From a bacterium (GTDB lineage Bacteria > Myxococcota_A > Bradymonadia > Bradymonadales > Bradymonadaceae), in assembly GCA_030427705.1 (NCBI GenBank), contig JAUIBR010000047.1:1-55375 (forward strand): 55,375 nt of DNA, in the 5' to 3' direction. Position numbers and translations under genes: made by a program. The notes beneath the pieces are model-generated. The model had not been told where the DNA came from. It saw only the letters and a list, made by a program, of their open reading frames with translations, and did no database searches. Shown piece by piece: positions 26,666 through 38,043 of the stretch; position 1 is the stretch's first letter, and each line of letters begins with the position of its first letter.

Positions 26666-26701
26666 AAGGCGGGAAAGTCTTCGTTGGGGCTTCCCCGCCT
26701 T
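26666..26701 (+). terminator. Strong hairpin downstream of the kinase gene
   Basis: AAGGCGGGAAAG (26666-26677) pairs with CTTCCCCGCCTT (26690-26701) over 11 of 12 positions, with a 12-base loop. It starts 20 bases after the kinase stop. There is no U-run, so termination is uncertain; it may instead protect the 3' end of the mRNA. Confidence 0.5.
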
Positions 26702-26774
26702 ACTAAGCAGCTTCCCTGCTTTACTAGGAAGCTTCCCCGCCTTACTAAGAGGCTTCCCCGCCTTACTAAGAGAC
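26689..26774 (+). repeat. 21-nt tandem array after the kinase gene
   Basis: Units GCTTCCCCGCCTTACTAAGA begin at 26689, 26710, 26731 and 26752, an exact 21-base period. The sequence just after the kinase stop (CTTAATAAGGCGGAGAAG) is a diverged unit in the opposite orientation, so the stop region itself belongs to the repeat. Confidence 0.8.
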
Positions 26775-26831
26775 TTGAAGAATGCGCTTGCTGCACTTAG
26801 AGTCCCGCCTTCCGCGCATTGAGTGATTCGC

Positions 26832-27641
26832 ATGGACTTTCTGGACAAGCTCGTACCCTACGTTTTGACGTACGGCCCCAACGCTGAGTATCTGAATTTT
26901 GAAGACCAAATTGGCGACTTCGATACAGAAGTGATTCTGATCGAAGATGAAAACAATGCCGATTTTTGTCGTCTTTTGAATTTCAGTAATCAGGTTGCTT
27001 TTGGCGGTCCTGACGACATGGGCATGCCCCTCTGGGTTATGCTGGATTGCGGCATTCTCCCGACCGCGATGATCGGGTTCATGTTGCACGTCGATGACTG
27101 CCCTGATGATGTGCTCGACCTGCTGGAAGTCGATGATGACTACGACGGGTATGTGCCGATCTCCGAGTACTGTGCGTCTGTGAGTGTTGAGCCCGGGTGT
27201 GTGAGCGGTTTCAGCCTGCATTGCCAGATCCCAGGCCATGGTCTGGCGACGCGAACCAAGGCGTTTGCGCTGGCGGTGCTAGGTGCGAAGAACCAGATTG
27301 GGGTCACGCAATTCGACAACCCCGCGATTCGAGTCCATGCCCGTTTTGGCCCGATGGAGATCATGCTCCACCGCCCGGTGATCCACACACACTCGATGGA
27401 GTCATTTGTGTATCGCCTTCGTCTTCCAGACCACGACACATTGATTGAGATGGCTCGTGGTGGAGTCGAGTTTGGTGTGCCTGAGCGGCCGCAGGGCATC
27501 AAGTGGTTGTTCGACCCATCGGACGAAGGAAATCACCTTCGATTGGCCGACTACCTCACCTCGAACCGCAGCGTCTACATCGTCTCGCCCGGCTGGCGAG
27601 GAACGAGCGACGGTTGTGAGATCGACATGATCGTCGTCTGA
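26832..27641 (+). CDS. Conserved-looking protein of unknown function
   Basis: I do not recognise this 269-residue protein. It has no signal peptide or membrane helix, is acidic, and alternates beta-like stretches (DTEVILIEDEN, VYIVSPGWRG) with a hydrophobic central part (PLWVMLDCGILPTAMIGFMLHV). Two features stand out: an HRPVIHTHSMESFVYRLRLPDHD stretch with four His, and a C-terminal Trp-rich part. Codon use looks like that of neighbours, so it is very likely a real gene. The start may be ATG 26832 or GTG 26823; neither has a clear ribosome site. Its stop lies 3 bases from the stop of the convergent hybrid kinase gene. Confidence 0.6.
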   Translation: MDFLDKLVPYVLTYGPNAEYLNFEDQIGDFDTEVILIEDENNADFCRLLNFSNQVAFGGPDDMGMPLWVMLDCGILPTAMIGFMLHVDDCPDDVLDLLEVDDDYDGYVPISEYCASVSVEPGCVSGFSLHCQIPGHGLATRTKAFALAVLGAKNQIGVTQFDNPAIRVHARFGPMEIMLHRPVIHTHSMESFVYRLRLPDHDTLIEMARGGVEFGVPERPQGIKWLFDPSDEGNHLRLADYLTSNRSVYIVSPGWRGTSDGCEIDMIVV

Positions 27642-27644
27642 CGA

Positions 27645-30200
27645 TTAGGAATTGAGCTCTTTTTGCAGGCGCCGTCTGGCGCTTGCCCATGCATCTGTTA
27701 ACTCGCCCAGCTGAGTCTTTGCCTGCGGCACGTCCTTCGACGTCGCCAGACTTTCAAACTCTTTAGCGAGATTCGAGAGGGCAATCGACCCGAACATCGC
27801 GCTGCTGGACTTCAGCGTGTGCGCTTTGATCTTCAGCAATTCGGGGTCGTTGTCGCGCACGGCCTGTTCGATACCGGTGACAAGCTCGCCAGCCGAAACA
27901 AGGTGGTCCTGGATGAGTTTGTCGTACTTCCCGCTGTCTTTCGGGAAGAGCTCTTTGAGCTGGTCCAACCGGCTTGAATCGAAAGAAGACTCGGGGAACG
28001 AGACCATTTCGTCGGAATTCAACAGACCGGCCGTGTGGCCGATCTTCTCGATGACGTGGACCAAGTTTTCGGCTTCGAACGGCTTGCCCAGGAAGTCGTT
28101 CATACCGGCCTGCAGACACTTTCGGCGGTGTGCTTCTGTAATATCGGCGGTGATGGCGACGATATGTGGCTGGTGCAGCGTGTCTTTGGATCGAATTCTG
28201 CGCGCCGCCTCGATGCCGTCCATTTCCGGCATGTGCATGTCCATCAAGACGAGATCGAATTTGCGATCCTTGAAGTGCTCGAAGGCTTCCTTTCCAGTTG
28301 AGACGACCTCGGGCTCGTACCCCAAACGCTTCAACATCGCCGAGATGACCTGCTGGTTCACGATATTGTCTTCAGCGACCAGAATCTCTAGCGGCACACG
28401 CAGGGCCAAGGTGGGGTCGAACGGAGACAACGAGCGCGGCGATTCTTGGGTCCATCCTTCGATCGCGGACTCGACGGCTTGTCGCAGCTGTCGATAGCGA
28501 ACGGGACGGAAGAGCAGCTTCTCGTAATTGTATCGTTCCGAAGTTCGCGTCGCTGTCGCGTCTGCGAGTGCAGCGACAAAAACCACTGGAGGCGGGTCAT
28601 CAAACAGGTCGTTGATGGTTCGCTGGATCGAATGGTGGTCCTCGCCGTCGAACACCACGATACAATCCGGCGAGCCGAGCTCTTCGAGGGCTTCCTTCGC
28701 ATCGCCAGGTTGATTAGCGCAGACGTATTCCATGCCGATGCGGTCGACCATGTGCAATAGGCTTTCGCGCGCTGCACGTGGACGAGAGAACACGAGCATC
28801 TTGCGACCATAAAGCGACATTGGGTCGGAGAGTTCTCCGGTGCGCAGGATTCTGTCTGTCTCTTCGGCATCGATCGTGAAGTGGAATGTAGAGCCCTTTC
28901 CAATGATGCTGGTAACCCACATTTCACCGCCCAATGCCTCCGCCAGGCGTTTACTGATTGCCAGACCGAGTCCGGTTCCGCCGTATTTTCGAGTCGTCGA
29001 AGCATCCGCTTGAGTGAAGCTCTCGAACAAGCGGTTCTTGTCGCTCTCGGAGATGCCGATGCCGGTGTCTTCCACTTGGAAATGTAGTTTGCGGTCCTCG
29101 CGCATGGTCACGTGGACCATCACCTCGCCGCTTTCGGTGAATTTAACGGCGTTGCTGATCAAGTTCATGAGGACCTGACGCAATCGTGTGACGTCGCCCA
29201 GGATGGTCACGGGCGCCATGTAATCCAGCGTGTACGCCAGATCGAGGCCCTTCTCGAACGCAGGACCCGAGAACAAGTCGAGCACGTCTTCGATGCACTC
29301 GCGCAAGTCAAACGGCATGCTCTCAAGCTCAAGGTCGCCAGCCTCCAACTTCGAGAAATCCAGGATTTCGTTGATGACGCCGAGCAACGATTTACCGGAC
29401 TTGTCGATGGTGCGGACCATCTGCTCCTGGTCGGGGCTGAGGTTGGTATCGAGCAAAACTCGCGTCATGCCCAGAACACCATTGAGCGGCGTCCGAATCT
29501 CGTGGCTCATATTCGCGACGAACTCCCCGCGAACACGAAGGGCTTCCATGGCTTCGTCGCGTGCAAGGACGAGCTCCTTCGCAGTGATCCTAAGCTCTTG
29601 GGCTTTTGTGCGCAGTTGGACTTCGCGGTCACGCAAAACCTCCACGTATCCGCGGTATGAACGCGCAGACGCGATGGCGATGGAAGAGAGCATCGAAAGC
29701 AAAATCAGCTGGCCAAACAAGACCCCGAAACCTTCGGGTACAAACTCAGGCGTGATCGTCACAAATGATGACGAGAGGTGTGCGATCGAAAGCAACACCG
29801 CCGCGATGGCAGACCAAACACCGGTTTCTTTCGGTCCGTGCAGGAATGAGGACGCCAGCGGAATGCCACAAAGGAACCAGATGGCCATTGCATCTTCCTG
29901 ACCTGAGTTCAGGCCGGCGAAGAGCAAGAAGACCGCAGAAACGGCGAGGTTGGCGTGGGAAAGCGCGTAGTTGAGTTTGTGCGACGACACACGTGTCATC
30001 CACAGTAGCCCCGCGGTAATGAGCGCGGCGCCGATATCCAACGCAGCAGCAATTGGGAATCCACGGGCAGCATGCATCAGACCAAACGCCAACCAACCGA
30101 GCATACAAATGCCTTCGATGGTTAGGAGCGTCTGGCGTCCAAATCGAGCCGGCGGTGGGCTGTCGATCAGGGACTGTGTATCAAGTTCTTTAACTGCCAT
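27645..30200 (-). CDS. Hybrid sensor histidine kinase with two receivers and an Hpt domain
   Basis: An 851-residue membrane sensor. The N-terminal ~170 residues hold about six hydrophobic helices with no large external domain, like a MASE-type membrane sensor. A coiled coil follows, then the HisKA motif [12 protein letters not shown] with His233. The HATPase region has N-box [15 protein letters not shown], and [10 protein letters not shown]. The first receiver-like region (about 450-570) lacks the acidic pocket and appears degenerate. The second (about 605-725) is intact, EILVAEDN with the phospho-acceptor Asp in LVLMDMHMP. The C-terminal Hpt domain carries AHTLKSSS. A full BarA/ArcB-type phosphorelay is therefore built in. 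Partner regulators are not in the window. Confidence 0.93.
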   Translation of the reverse strand: MAVKELDTQSLIDSPPPARFGRQTLLTIEGICMLGWLAFGLMHAARGFPIAAALDIGAALITAGLLWMTRVSSHKLNYALSHANLAVSAVFLLFAGLNSGQEDAMAIWFLCGIPLASSFLHGPKETGVWSAIAAVLLSIAHLSSSFVTITPEFVPEGFGVLFGQLILLSMLSSIAIASARSYRGYVEVLRDREVQLRTKAQELRITAKELVLARDEAMEALRVRGEFVANMSHEIRTPLNGVLGMTRVLLDTNLSPDQEQMVRTIDKSGKSLLGVINEILDFSKLEAGDLELESMPFDLRECIEDVLDLFSGPAFEKGLDLAYTLDYMAPVTILGDVTRLRQVLMNLISNAVKFTESGEVMVHVTMREDRKLHFQVEDTGIGISESDKNRLFESFTQADASTTRKYGGTGLGLAISKRLAEALGGEMWVTSIIGKGSTFHFTIDAEETDRILRTGELSDPMSLYGRKMLVFSRPRAARESLLHMVDRIGMEYVCANQPGDAKEALEELGSPDCIVVFDGEDHHSIQRTINDLFDDPPPVVFVAALADATATRTSERYNYEKLLFRPVRYRQLRQAVESAIEGWTQESPRSLSPFDPTLALRVPLEILVAEDNIVNQQVISAMLKRLGYEPEVVSTGKEAFEHFKDRKFDLVLMDMHMPEMDGIEAARRIRSKDTLHQPHIVAITADITEAHRRKCLQAGMNDFLGKPFEAENLVHVIEKIGHTAGLLNSDEMVSFPESSFDSSRLDQLKELFPKDSGKYDKLIQDHLVSAGELVTGIEQAVRDNDPELLKIKAHTLKSSSAMFGSIALSNLAKEFESLATSKDVPQAKTQLGELTDAWASARRRLQKELNS

Positions 30201-30255
30201 TGTTAGCCCATGCTCACCCTACCGATGTTATCGCCTCGGTCACACGACACAAGTA

Positions 30256-30284
30256 TTGGAACCGGGCGTTCCGGAGCATAAATT
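30256..30284 (+). promoter_or_regulatory. Candidate promoter of gltX
   Basis: TTGGAA (30256-30261), a 17-base spacer and TAAATT (30279-30284) fit a sigma70 promoter with an ~80-base leader to gltX. The spacer contains an inverted repeat, GGAAC-CGGGC-GTTCC, overlapping the -35 element. That could be an operator. Seen by eye only. Confidence 0.45.
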
Positions 30285-30371
30285 TGCACACAAAGCGACC
30301 GAGCTTGCGGATCTGAAGGAATTTGGATACCTCGTGGCGCAGTTGAAGCTCCCTTTCCATTGGAGAACCTC

Positions 30372-31847
30372 ATGAAAGTCAGAACTCGCGTCGCTCCTTC
30401 GCCAACCGGCGATCCCCATGTCGGTACCGCGTATATCGCCCTGTTTAACTACTGCCTTGCGAAGAAGCACGGCGGTGAGTTCATCCTTCGAATCGAGGAC
30501 ACCGACCAGGTCCGGAGCACCCGAGCATCTGAAGACATGATTTTGAGCGCACTGAATTGGTGCGGAATTGAATGGGATGAAGGTCCAGACAAGGGCGGAC
30601 CCCACGGGCCGTACCGTCAAAGTGAGCGCAGCGAGCTCTACCAAGAGCATGCACAGAAATTGCTCGATTCAGGACACGCGTTCCGTTGCTTCTGCACCCA
30701 AGAGCGTCTTGGTGAGATGCGGGCAAAGCAGCGCGAAGCTGGCGAGTTTCAAGGGTACGACGGGCACTGCATCGGCATCTCCGCTGACGAGAGTGCCGAG
30801 CGCGCGAAGACCGAAGAGCATGTGATCCGAATGAAGGTGCCACGTGAAGGCACCTGCGTGATCGATGACCATTTCCGTGGCGATATCGAGATCGAATGGG
30901 CGACGGTCGACATGCAGGTGCTGGTGAAATCGGACGGACTTCCGACCTATCACCTCGCCAATGTCGTCGATGACCATTTCATGGACATCACGCATGTCAT
31001 GCGTGGGGAAGAGTGGATTAGCTCGGCGCCAAAGCATCAGCTTTTGTACGAGTACTTCGGGTGGGAAATGCCGCAGCTATGCCATCTTCCGCTGCTTCGC
31101 AATCCGGATAAGAGCAAGCTTTCAAAGCGTAAGAATCCGACGAGTATTCTGTACTACGAGCGCATGGGTTTCTTGCCTGAGGCGCTGTTGAACTATCTTG
31201 GGATGATGGCGTGGACGATGCCGAACGAAGAAGAGAAGTTCACGCTTGAAGAGATGGTCGAGAACTTCGACCTCGACCGGGTTTCATTGGGCGGACCAGT
31301 CTTTGATACCGAGAAGCTCACGTGGCTGAACGGCCGATACATCCGTGAAGATCACACGCCAGCTCAGTTGTTTGACCGGCTGACGGAGTGGAAGTTCAAC
31401 CGTGAGTATGTCGAGCCGATTTTGGAGATGGCTCTGAAGCGTACGGAGCGACTGAGCGATCTTGAGCCGTTGGTGAGCCACTTTTTCAACGGCCATTTCG
31501 AGTACGATCTTGAAGAGCTGACGGGCAAGTTGGAGACCGACGATGCGCTGAAGTACCTGCAGTTTGGACTGTGGCGCCTTGAGGCACTGCGTGATTGGAA
31601 TTCGGAAGCGATCATGGATGAATTCAAATCGCTGTCCGAGGCAATGGACGTGAAATTGCGCGATTTGTTGAAGCCGTTTTTCGTCGCGATGAGCGGCAAG
31701 ACGGTCTCAACTCCGCTCTTCGACACGCTGGCTGTATTGGGTCCAGACATGTCGCGCGCGCGCGTTCGTGAGGCCATCAATCAGCTTGGCGGACTCGGTA
31801 AGAAGAAGCTGAAGAAGCTCGAAAAGGAGTATTCAGCCTTTGGCTGA
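30372..31847 (+). CDS. gltX: Glutamate--tRNA ligase
   Basis: A full-length 491-residue class I synthetase that attaches Glu to tRNA-Glu (and in some bacteria to tRNA-Gln). The HIGH-type motif is in [14 protein letters not shown] near the N-terminus. The KMSKS-type motif is [10 protein letters not shown] at about residues 252-261, preceded by the [19 protein letters not shown] block. The C-terminal helical anticodon-binding region ends [18 protein letters not shown] chose the ATG at 30372 (TTGGAGAA ribosome site) over a TTG at 30360. The gene is divergent from the hybrid kinase and is followed by pyrG with its own promoter. Confidence 0.97.
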   Translation: MKVRTRVAPSPTGDPHVGTAYIALFNYCLAKKHGGEFILRIEDTDQVRSTRASEDMILSALNWCGIEWDEGPDKGGPHGPYRQSERSELYQEHAQKLLDSGHAFRCFCTQERLGEMRAKQREAGEFQGYDGHCIGISADESAERAKTEEHVIRMKVPREGTCVIDDHFRGDIEIEWATVDMQVLVKSDGLPTYHLANVVDDHFMDITHVMRGEEWISSAPKHQLLYEYFGWEMPQLCHLPLLRNPDKSKLSKRKNPTSILYYERMGFLPEALLNYLGMMAWTMPNEEEKFTLEEMVENFDLDRVSLGGPVFDTEKLTWLNGRYIREDHTPAQLFDRLTEWKFNREYVEPILEMALKRTERLSDLEPLVSHFFNGHFEYDLEELTGKLETDDALKYLQFGLWRLEALRDWNSEAIMDEFKSLSEAMDVKLRDLLKPFFVAMSGKTVSTPLFDTLAVLGPDMSRARVREAINQLGGLGKKKLKKLEKEYSAFG

Positions 31848-31855
31848 GTTCGGGC

Positions 31856-31884
31856 TTGCACTTCACCCAAGCGATTACTATATT
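31856..31884 (+). promoter_or_regulatory. pyrG promoter
   Basis: TTGCAC (31856-31861), exactly 17 bases, then TATATT (31879-31884): close to the sigma70 consensus. The predicted start near 31890 gives a leader of about 108 bases. It lies just after the gltX stop. Confidence 0.65.
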
Positions 31885-31888
31885 CCGC

Positions 31889-31907
31889 TTCCGAGCGTCG
31901 CTCGGAA
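31889..31907 (+). promoter_or_regulatory. Perfect hairpin at the predicted 5' end of the pyrG transcript
   Basis: TTCCGAGC and GCTCGGAA form a perfect 8-bp stem around GTC. It begins at the predicted transcription start, so it could cap the 5' end of the mRNA or act in leader regulation. Confidence 0.55.
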
Positions 31908-31940
31908 TCAGCCTTCCAGCGATTTAAGTGGGGAAACATT

Positions 31941-31980
31941 AAAGGCAAATCGATTGGCCTTTTCTTGTTTTCTTGTTTCT
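31941..31980 (+). terminator. Possible attenuator in the pyrG leader
   Basis: AAAGGC (31941-31946) pairs with GCCTTT (31957-31962), with an inner AATCGATT palindrome, and is followed by a T-rich run of about 18 bases (TTCTTGTTTTCTTGTTTC). It lies between promoter and start codon, so it has the form of an intrinsic terminator ahead of the gene it would control. Confidence 0.45.
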
Positions 31981-31982
31981 AA

Positions 31983-33611
<1,629 letters not shown>

Positions 33612-33705
33612 CTGAGGCTGAGCGCGCGAACGCGCTTGAATCACAGATCGCTTTGATTTAGTCATTACCGCGTCAATTCTAAAGACTTACAGGAGAGGCT
33701 AAGTC

Positions 33706-36405
33706 GTGATTAAGCGAAACTTTGGGATCGCACTGTTGATCGGTGCGACGGCGATGTTGGGTTGTTCAGATGATGAGTCTGGCAACAACGCAAACAACAC
33801 CAATAACGTCAACAATACGAACAACTCGAATAACTCGAATAACGTCAACAACTCGAACAATTCGAACAACAGCAACAATATGTTGCCGCCGGATTTCCGA
33901 ATCGAGGGTCTGACGTCTCCTGCAGATGTGCATGTCGACGAACATGGGATGACGCACATCCAATGTGACACCGACTTGGATTGCGTGGCTGTGCAAGGTT
34001 ACATGCACGCCTACCACCGTTTTGCGCAGATGGAGCTTCGGCGGCGATTGGCTCGCGGCCAGGTGTCTGAGGTCGCCGGCGAAATCGCTTTGGACTTCGA
34101 CCGAGCTTCGCGTACCCGCTTCATGACGGGCGAAGGCGAATACCTGGAAGACGCTTGGTACCGCAAGTCGAGCCCGCTCGCGAAGAGCTACCTCGAAGCC
34201 TATGCCTCTGGCGTCAACACGTTCATCGATGACCTTCAGGCCGGCCGAAACGGCGCGAAAGTTTCCACCGAACTGACCTCGCCGCTCATCACGTTTGACC
34301 TCGAGAACATGCGCGATTGGGAGCCTCAAGACTCCGTCGGTTGTGGGGTTCTGTTGATCGATGACCTTTCAAACCGCGCCGGTAGCGATATCGCACGTGG
34401 CGAATGGGTCGCAGCCGGCATGACCGCGGATCAACTCTTCGATATTCAAGGTCAGATGACCGGAGTTCCAATCAACACGATCGAAACATCGGGCGAAAGC
34501 TACCCAACCAACACGCTGCTTGGTTGGCCAGATGCTTCGCAAATGGAACCTGCAATCCAACGCCTGCGTATGCACGGAAGCGTGCTGCAACGTGCAAACG
34601 AGCAGTTCAAGCTCTCGGAGCTTTTCTACAAAGGCGAAGACCCAGCAGCTTCGAACAACTGGGTTATCGGACCATCGAAGTCGGCAACCGGCAAAGCTAT
34701 GCTGGCCAACGACCCGCACCTTAGTCTCACGAACCCATCGCTCTGGTACCTCGTCAGCTTGGACTCCAAGTCGAGCGGTTCAGGTGACCTCAATGTTCGC
34801 GGTGTCTCGTTCGCAGGCATTCCAGGCATCCTCCTGGGTCACAACGAGGACATCGCGTGGGGCGCGACGGTTGTTGGCTACGACATCTCGGATGCTTATG
34901 TCGAGACGCTCAATGCCACGGATGACGCGGTGATGTTCAACAATGCAGAGGTTCCGATCACGGAAGTCATGCACACCTACAACGTCCTGGTTGACGATAC
35001 GGTTGAACAGCGAACCGAGACGATTCGTGTGGTTCCACACCACGGCCCGATCTTGGTCTGGGATCCAGATACCGACACCGCGATTTCGTACAAATGGTCT
35101 GGTCTGGACGTCGACAATGACTTCGACGCGTTTTACGGATTGGCGCTGGCAAGCAATATGGCCGAGGCCAAGACTGCACTTGAAAACGCGACCTCGACGA
35201 ACCAGAACTTCGTCGTGATCGACCGTCAGGACAATATCGGTTGGTTCCCATACACCCGCGTTCCAATTCGCCCATGGGCTTCCCTGGCCGCGCCTCCGTG
35301 GTTGCCACTCAATGGCGACGGAACTCAGGAATGGTCTGGCTACATGGACTACGCTGACCTGCCGCAGATGGAGAACCCGACCAACGGCTACATCATCACG
35401 GCAAACCAAGACATGAGCGGTGCGTTGGCTGACGGCGACCCAACCAACGACGGTTACAACATGTTGCAATCGTATGCCGAGACCGGCTGGCGTCAGAACC
35501 AGATCAACGTGCGCTTCCAAGCGAAGGCGATGTTGAACGCAGACGACATGCGGTTCATCCAGATGGACAACACGATGTTCATCGGAAACCAGATCGCTCC
35601 GGCGGTTGCGGGCTATATCACGAATGCCACGTTGGATCAGGATTCCCAGCAGATCGCGGACATCTTGGACGGCTGGAACGGTGGTTGCCCAACGGGTGTG
35701 GATGGCATTGACCTTGAGGACCCAGATTCATCCGACGCAACGGAAGCGAGCGAGTCGATTGGATGCACCGTCTTCCATGTGTTCATGCACGAGCTTGCTG
35801 CTGCTGCATTTGCCGACGAGCTTATGGGAACGGGCGCAGGAATTGGCACGTCGGCGTACAACGCGCTGTCTATCCTCATCAGCGATTCAACCCGTCTTCA
35901 GGGTGGAGACGCTTACTGGGACAACACCTCTACAGACGGCCCACCAGAGACTGCGGACATGATCGTGGTCGATGCGCTTGCAGCGACGGCAGCACGCATG
36001 GAGAGCGAGTTTGGTGCAGATACCAACGATTGGCGCTGGGGACGTATCCACAACCTCTCACTGACCGCCGACCTCTACTCGAACTTCGTCGAATCGTTCA
36101 ACAACGGGCCGTACTCCACGCCTGGTGGTTGGGGAACGGTTAACGTCGCCCGACCAGCGAGCTTGGGTTCGTCGAACTACCGACACCCCGCTGGCGCGTC
36201 GATGCGATTGGTCGTCGAGAACACCGACGCTGGATTCAAGAGCTGGATGACGCTTCCTGGCGGAAATCAGCACTTCCGACGCACGCCGTTCTACGACAAC
36301 CTGTTGGAAGGTTGGATTCTGGGTAATCACTTCCAGATGAAGACTGATGCGACGGACATCGCAGATACTGCGGTCGAGACGTTGAACTTCAACACACCAG
36401 AGTAG
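33706..36405 (+). CDS. Penicillin acylase family lipoprotein
   Basis: An 899-residue lipoprotein with lipobox LGC (Cys20) and NNx linker at 27-58 (DNA 33784-33879). The rest is a penicillin-amidase-type Ntn hydrolase (S45), including the aculeacin and homoserine-lactone acylases, which cleave acyl amides. The alpha-chain part starts at about 65 with VQGYMHAYHRFAQMELRRRLARGQVSEV. The beta chain should begin at Ser316 in AASNNWVIGPSKSATGKAMLANDPH. GIPGILLGHNEDIAWGAT and a C-terminal GGWGTVNVARPASLGSSNYRHPAGASMR block follow. The GTG at 33706 has an AGGAGAGG site. It is outer-envelope anchored. A KAS III gene follows after 33 bases, perhaps in one operon. Confidence 0.92.
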   Translation: MIKRNFGIALLIGATAMLGCSDDESGNNANNTNNVNNTNNSNNSNNVNNSNNSNNSNNMLPPDFRIEGLTSPADVHVDEHGMTHIQCDTDLDCVAVQGYMHAYHRFAQMELRRRLARGQVSEVAGEIALDFDRASRTRFMTGEGEYLEDAWYRKSSPLAKSYLEAYASGVNTFIDDLQAGRNGAKVSTELTSPLITFDLENMRDWEPQDSVGCGVLLIDDLSNRAGSDIARGEWVAAGMTADQLFDIQGQMTGVPINTIETSGESYPTNTLLGWPDASQMEPAIQRLRMHGSVLQRANEQFKLSELFYKGEDPAASNNWVIGPSKSATGKAMLANDPHLSLTNPSLWYLVSLDSKSSGSGDLNVRGVSFAGIPGILLGHNEDIAWGATVVGYDISDAYVETLNATDDAVMFNNAEVPITEVMHTYNVLVDDTVEQRTETIRVVPHHGPILVWDPDTDTAISYKWSGLDVDNDFDAFYGLALASNMAEAKTALENATSTNQNFVVIDRQDNIGWFPYTRVPIRPWASLAAPPWLPLNGDGTQEWSGYMDYADLPQMENPTNGYIITANQDMSGALADGDPTNDGYNMLQSYAETGWRQNQINVRFQAKAMLNADDMRFIQMDNTMFIGNQIAPAVAGYITNATLDQDSQQIADILDGWNGGCPTGVDGIDLEDPDSSDATEASESIGCTVFHVFMHELAAAAFADELMGTGAGIGTSAYNALSILISDSTRLQGGDAYWDNTSTDGPPETADMIVVDALAATAARMESEFGADTNDWRWGRIHNLSLTADLYSNFVESFNNGPYSTPGGWGTVNVARPASLGSSNYRHPAGASMRLVVENTDAGFKSWMTLPGGNQHFRRTPFYDNLLEGWILGNHFQMKTDATDIADTAVETLNFNTPE

Positions 36406-36438
36406 TTTCGAGACGAAACGTATCCGAAGGATTGCCCG

Positions 36439-37443
36439 ATGCCCGACACCAACTCAACGGCGCCCAGCGCTAGGATTGTCGGGGTCGGGCTTTTTCTTCC
36501 GGACCGTGTTGTCACAAACGAAGAGCTCGCCCCCAAGATCGACTCCACCCCGGAGTGGATCGAACAGCGTATCGGCATCAAGAGCCGCCATTGGGTAGAG
36601 CCTGGTCAGTCCAATTCAGATATGGGAGCCAAAGCTGCACAGGCCGCCTTGCGCGATGCGGGTCTAGCGACTTCCGATGTGGATGCGATCATCTATGCGA
36701 CGTTGTCACCTGATGCAGGTTTCCCAGGCTCAGGTGTCTTCATGCAAGAGCATCTGGGAATCACAGATATCCCTGCCCTTGATGTGCGCAACCAGTGCTC
36801 GGGGTTCCTCTACGGATTGTCGATCGCGAAAGCATGGATTCAGTCCGGAATGTACCGGACGGTTCTGCTGGTCGGCTCAGAGATTCACTCCACCGGCCTG
36901 GATGTCTCGCCGGAAGGACGTTCTGTCACCGCGATGTTCGGCGACGGGGCAGGGGCTGTCGTTGTTCAAGCAAGCTCCACACCCGGCGTGCTCGATATCG
37001 AGCTTGGGGCTGATGGCAGCGGTGCACACAGTTTGTGGGCAGAGCTGCCGTCCTCGACATTGGCTCCGGTCTTTAGCGCGTCTCATTTGGACGGACGGCA
37101 GTATCCACAGATGAAGGGGCGTGCCGTGATGAAACGTGCCGTCGAGACGCTGGGAGACATGTTGTCATCGATGCTCGAGCGCAACGGTCTCGCACCCGAG
37201 GAGATTATCTACGTTCCCCATCAATCGAATATCAATATCTGCAAGCTCGTCGCCAGCCGTGCCAAGATCCCGCTGGACAATGTTGTGTCGACAATCGAGG
37301 AGCACGGCAATATTACTGCGGCTTCTATCCCATGTGCGTTGCGTGTTGCGATGGACAAAGGGTTAGTCAAAGCCGGCGATACCATCCTGATGGGCGCGTT
37401 TGGCAGCGGCTACACATGGGGCGGAGCGCTGGTGAAACTGTAG
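36439..37443 (+). CDS. 3-oxoacyl-ACP synthase III (KAS III, FabH-like)
   Basis: The 334-residue thiolase-fold enzyme has the full KAS III triad: Cys120 in NQCSGFLYG, His261 in PHQSNINI and Asn291 in EEHGNITAASIP. The N-terminus IVGVGLFLPDRVVTNEEL and TPEWIEQRIGIKSRH are standard. Such enzymes condense an acyl-CoA with malonyl-ACP to start fatty acids, or make acyl precursors in side pathways. It is not next to fabD, fabG or acpP. Instead it is followed without gap by a membrane protein and an ATP-grasp-like protein, so a specialised role is as likely as the FabH role. Confidence 0.92.
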   Translation: MPDTNSTAPSARIVGVGLFLPDRVVTNEELAPKIDSTPEWIEQRIGIKSRHWVEPGQSNSDMGAKAAQAALRDAGLATSDVDAIIYATLSPDAGFPGSGVFMQEHLGITDIPALDVRNQCSGFLYGLSIAKAWIQSGMYRTVLLVGSEIHSTGLDVSPEGRSVTAMFGDGAGAVVVQASSTPGVLDIELGADGSGAHSLWAELPSSTLAPVFSASHLDGRQYPQMKGRAVMKRAVETLGDMLSSMLERNGLAPEEIIYVPHQSNINICKLVASRAKIPLDNVVSTIEEHGNITAASIPCALRVAMDKGLVKAGDTILMGAFGSGYTWGGALVKL

Positions 37444-38043
37444 ATGTCCGACGCAATTGAAATTCGATACAAGACCATCGTTACGATGCCCAGACCTGGG
37501 GTTTCCGGCGATGTTCTGCGACGAATGTCCGAGCGACCGTTCGTGTGGGGCGGTGCTATCGGTGGACTTGCGGTGGGCGCCGCGCTTTTGAACTCCCCGG
37601 GAGTTTTGGAGTCTGCGCCATGGGAAGCCGCATTCTTGGGTCTGATGGTCTGGATCGCATGGACCGTTTTGATGGGTTTCATGGGGCCATTCTTTCGTAA
37701 CCTCGCGCTCATGGACCTCGAGGTAGTTCGGTTGCTTGAGTATGATGGTGAGTCGCTTGTTTGGCACGACGGCGAGACCGAAAGGCGCTGGGACGCCCCG
37801 TCGTTTCGACTCATGACCAAGCCCGTTCCTTCAAATTTACTCGCCGACGAGAAGACCGCAGCCCAGCCTTGGGATGTTTGGGTTGTGGTAAGCGCAGATG
37901 ATGAACAGTTTGTGCTTCACTCCAAACTCGCTGCCGCAGAAGCGTCCGAGTATCCGACGGTCGAAGAGGCGATAGAGCAAGCAGAAGACGAGTATCTTCC
38001 ACCTCATATCGCATCTCCATTGCTACTGATGGCAAGGTCATGA
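37444..38043 (+). CDS. Membrane protein of unknown function in the KAS III operon
   Basis: A 199-residue protein not assigned to any family. A basic N-terminus precedes two hydrophobic helices (about residues 32-54 and 62-84, with a Trp-rich WIAWTVLMGFMGPFF). A soluble C-terminal domain follows, with beta-like stretches (EVVRLLEYDGESLVWHDGETERRW, WDVWVVVSADDEQFVLHS). This resembles the layout of YcxB- or PH-like two-helix membrane proteins, though I do not claim the family. Its ATG touches the KAS III stop (TAG-ATG) and its stop overlaps the next start (ATGA), so translation of all three genes is coupled. Confidence 0.65.
   Translation: MSDAIEIRYKTIVTMPRPGVSGDVLRRMSERPFVWGGAIGGLAVGAALLNSPGVLESAPWEAAFLGLMVWIAWTVLMGFMGPFFRNLALMDLEVVRLLEYDGESLVWHDGETERRWDAPSFRLMTKPVPSNLLADEKTAAQPWDVWVVVSADDEQFVLHSKLAAAEASEYPTVEEAIEQAEDEYLPPHIASPLLLMARS

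Noticed and set aside
33612-33705. Intrinsic terminator of pyrG
   Set aside because: AGCGCG-CGAA-CGCGCT forms a 6-bp hairpin but no T-run follows; too weak to call.
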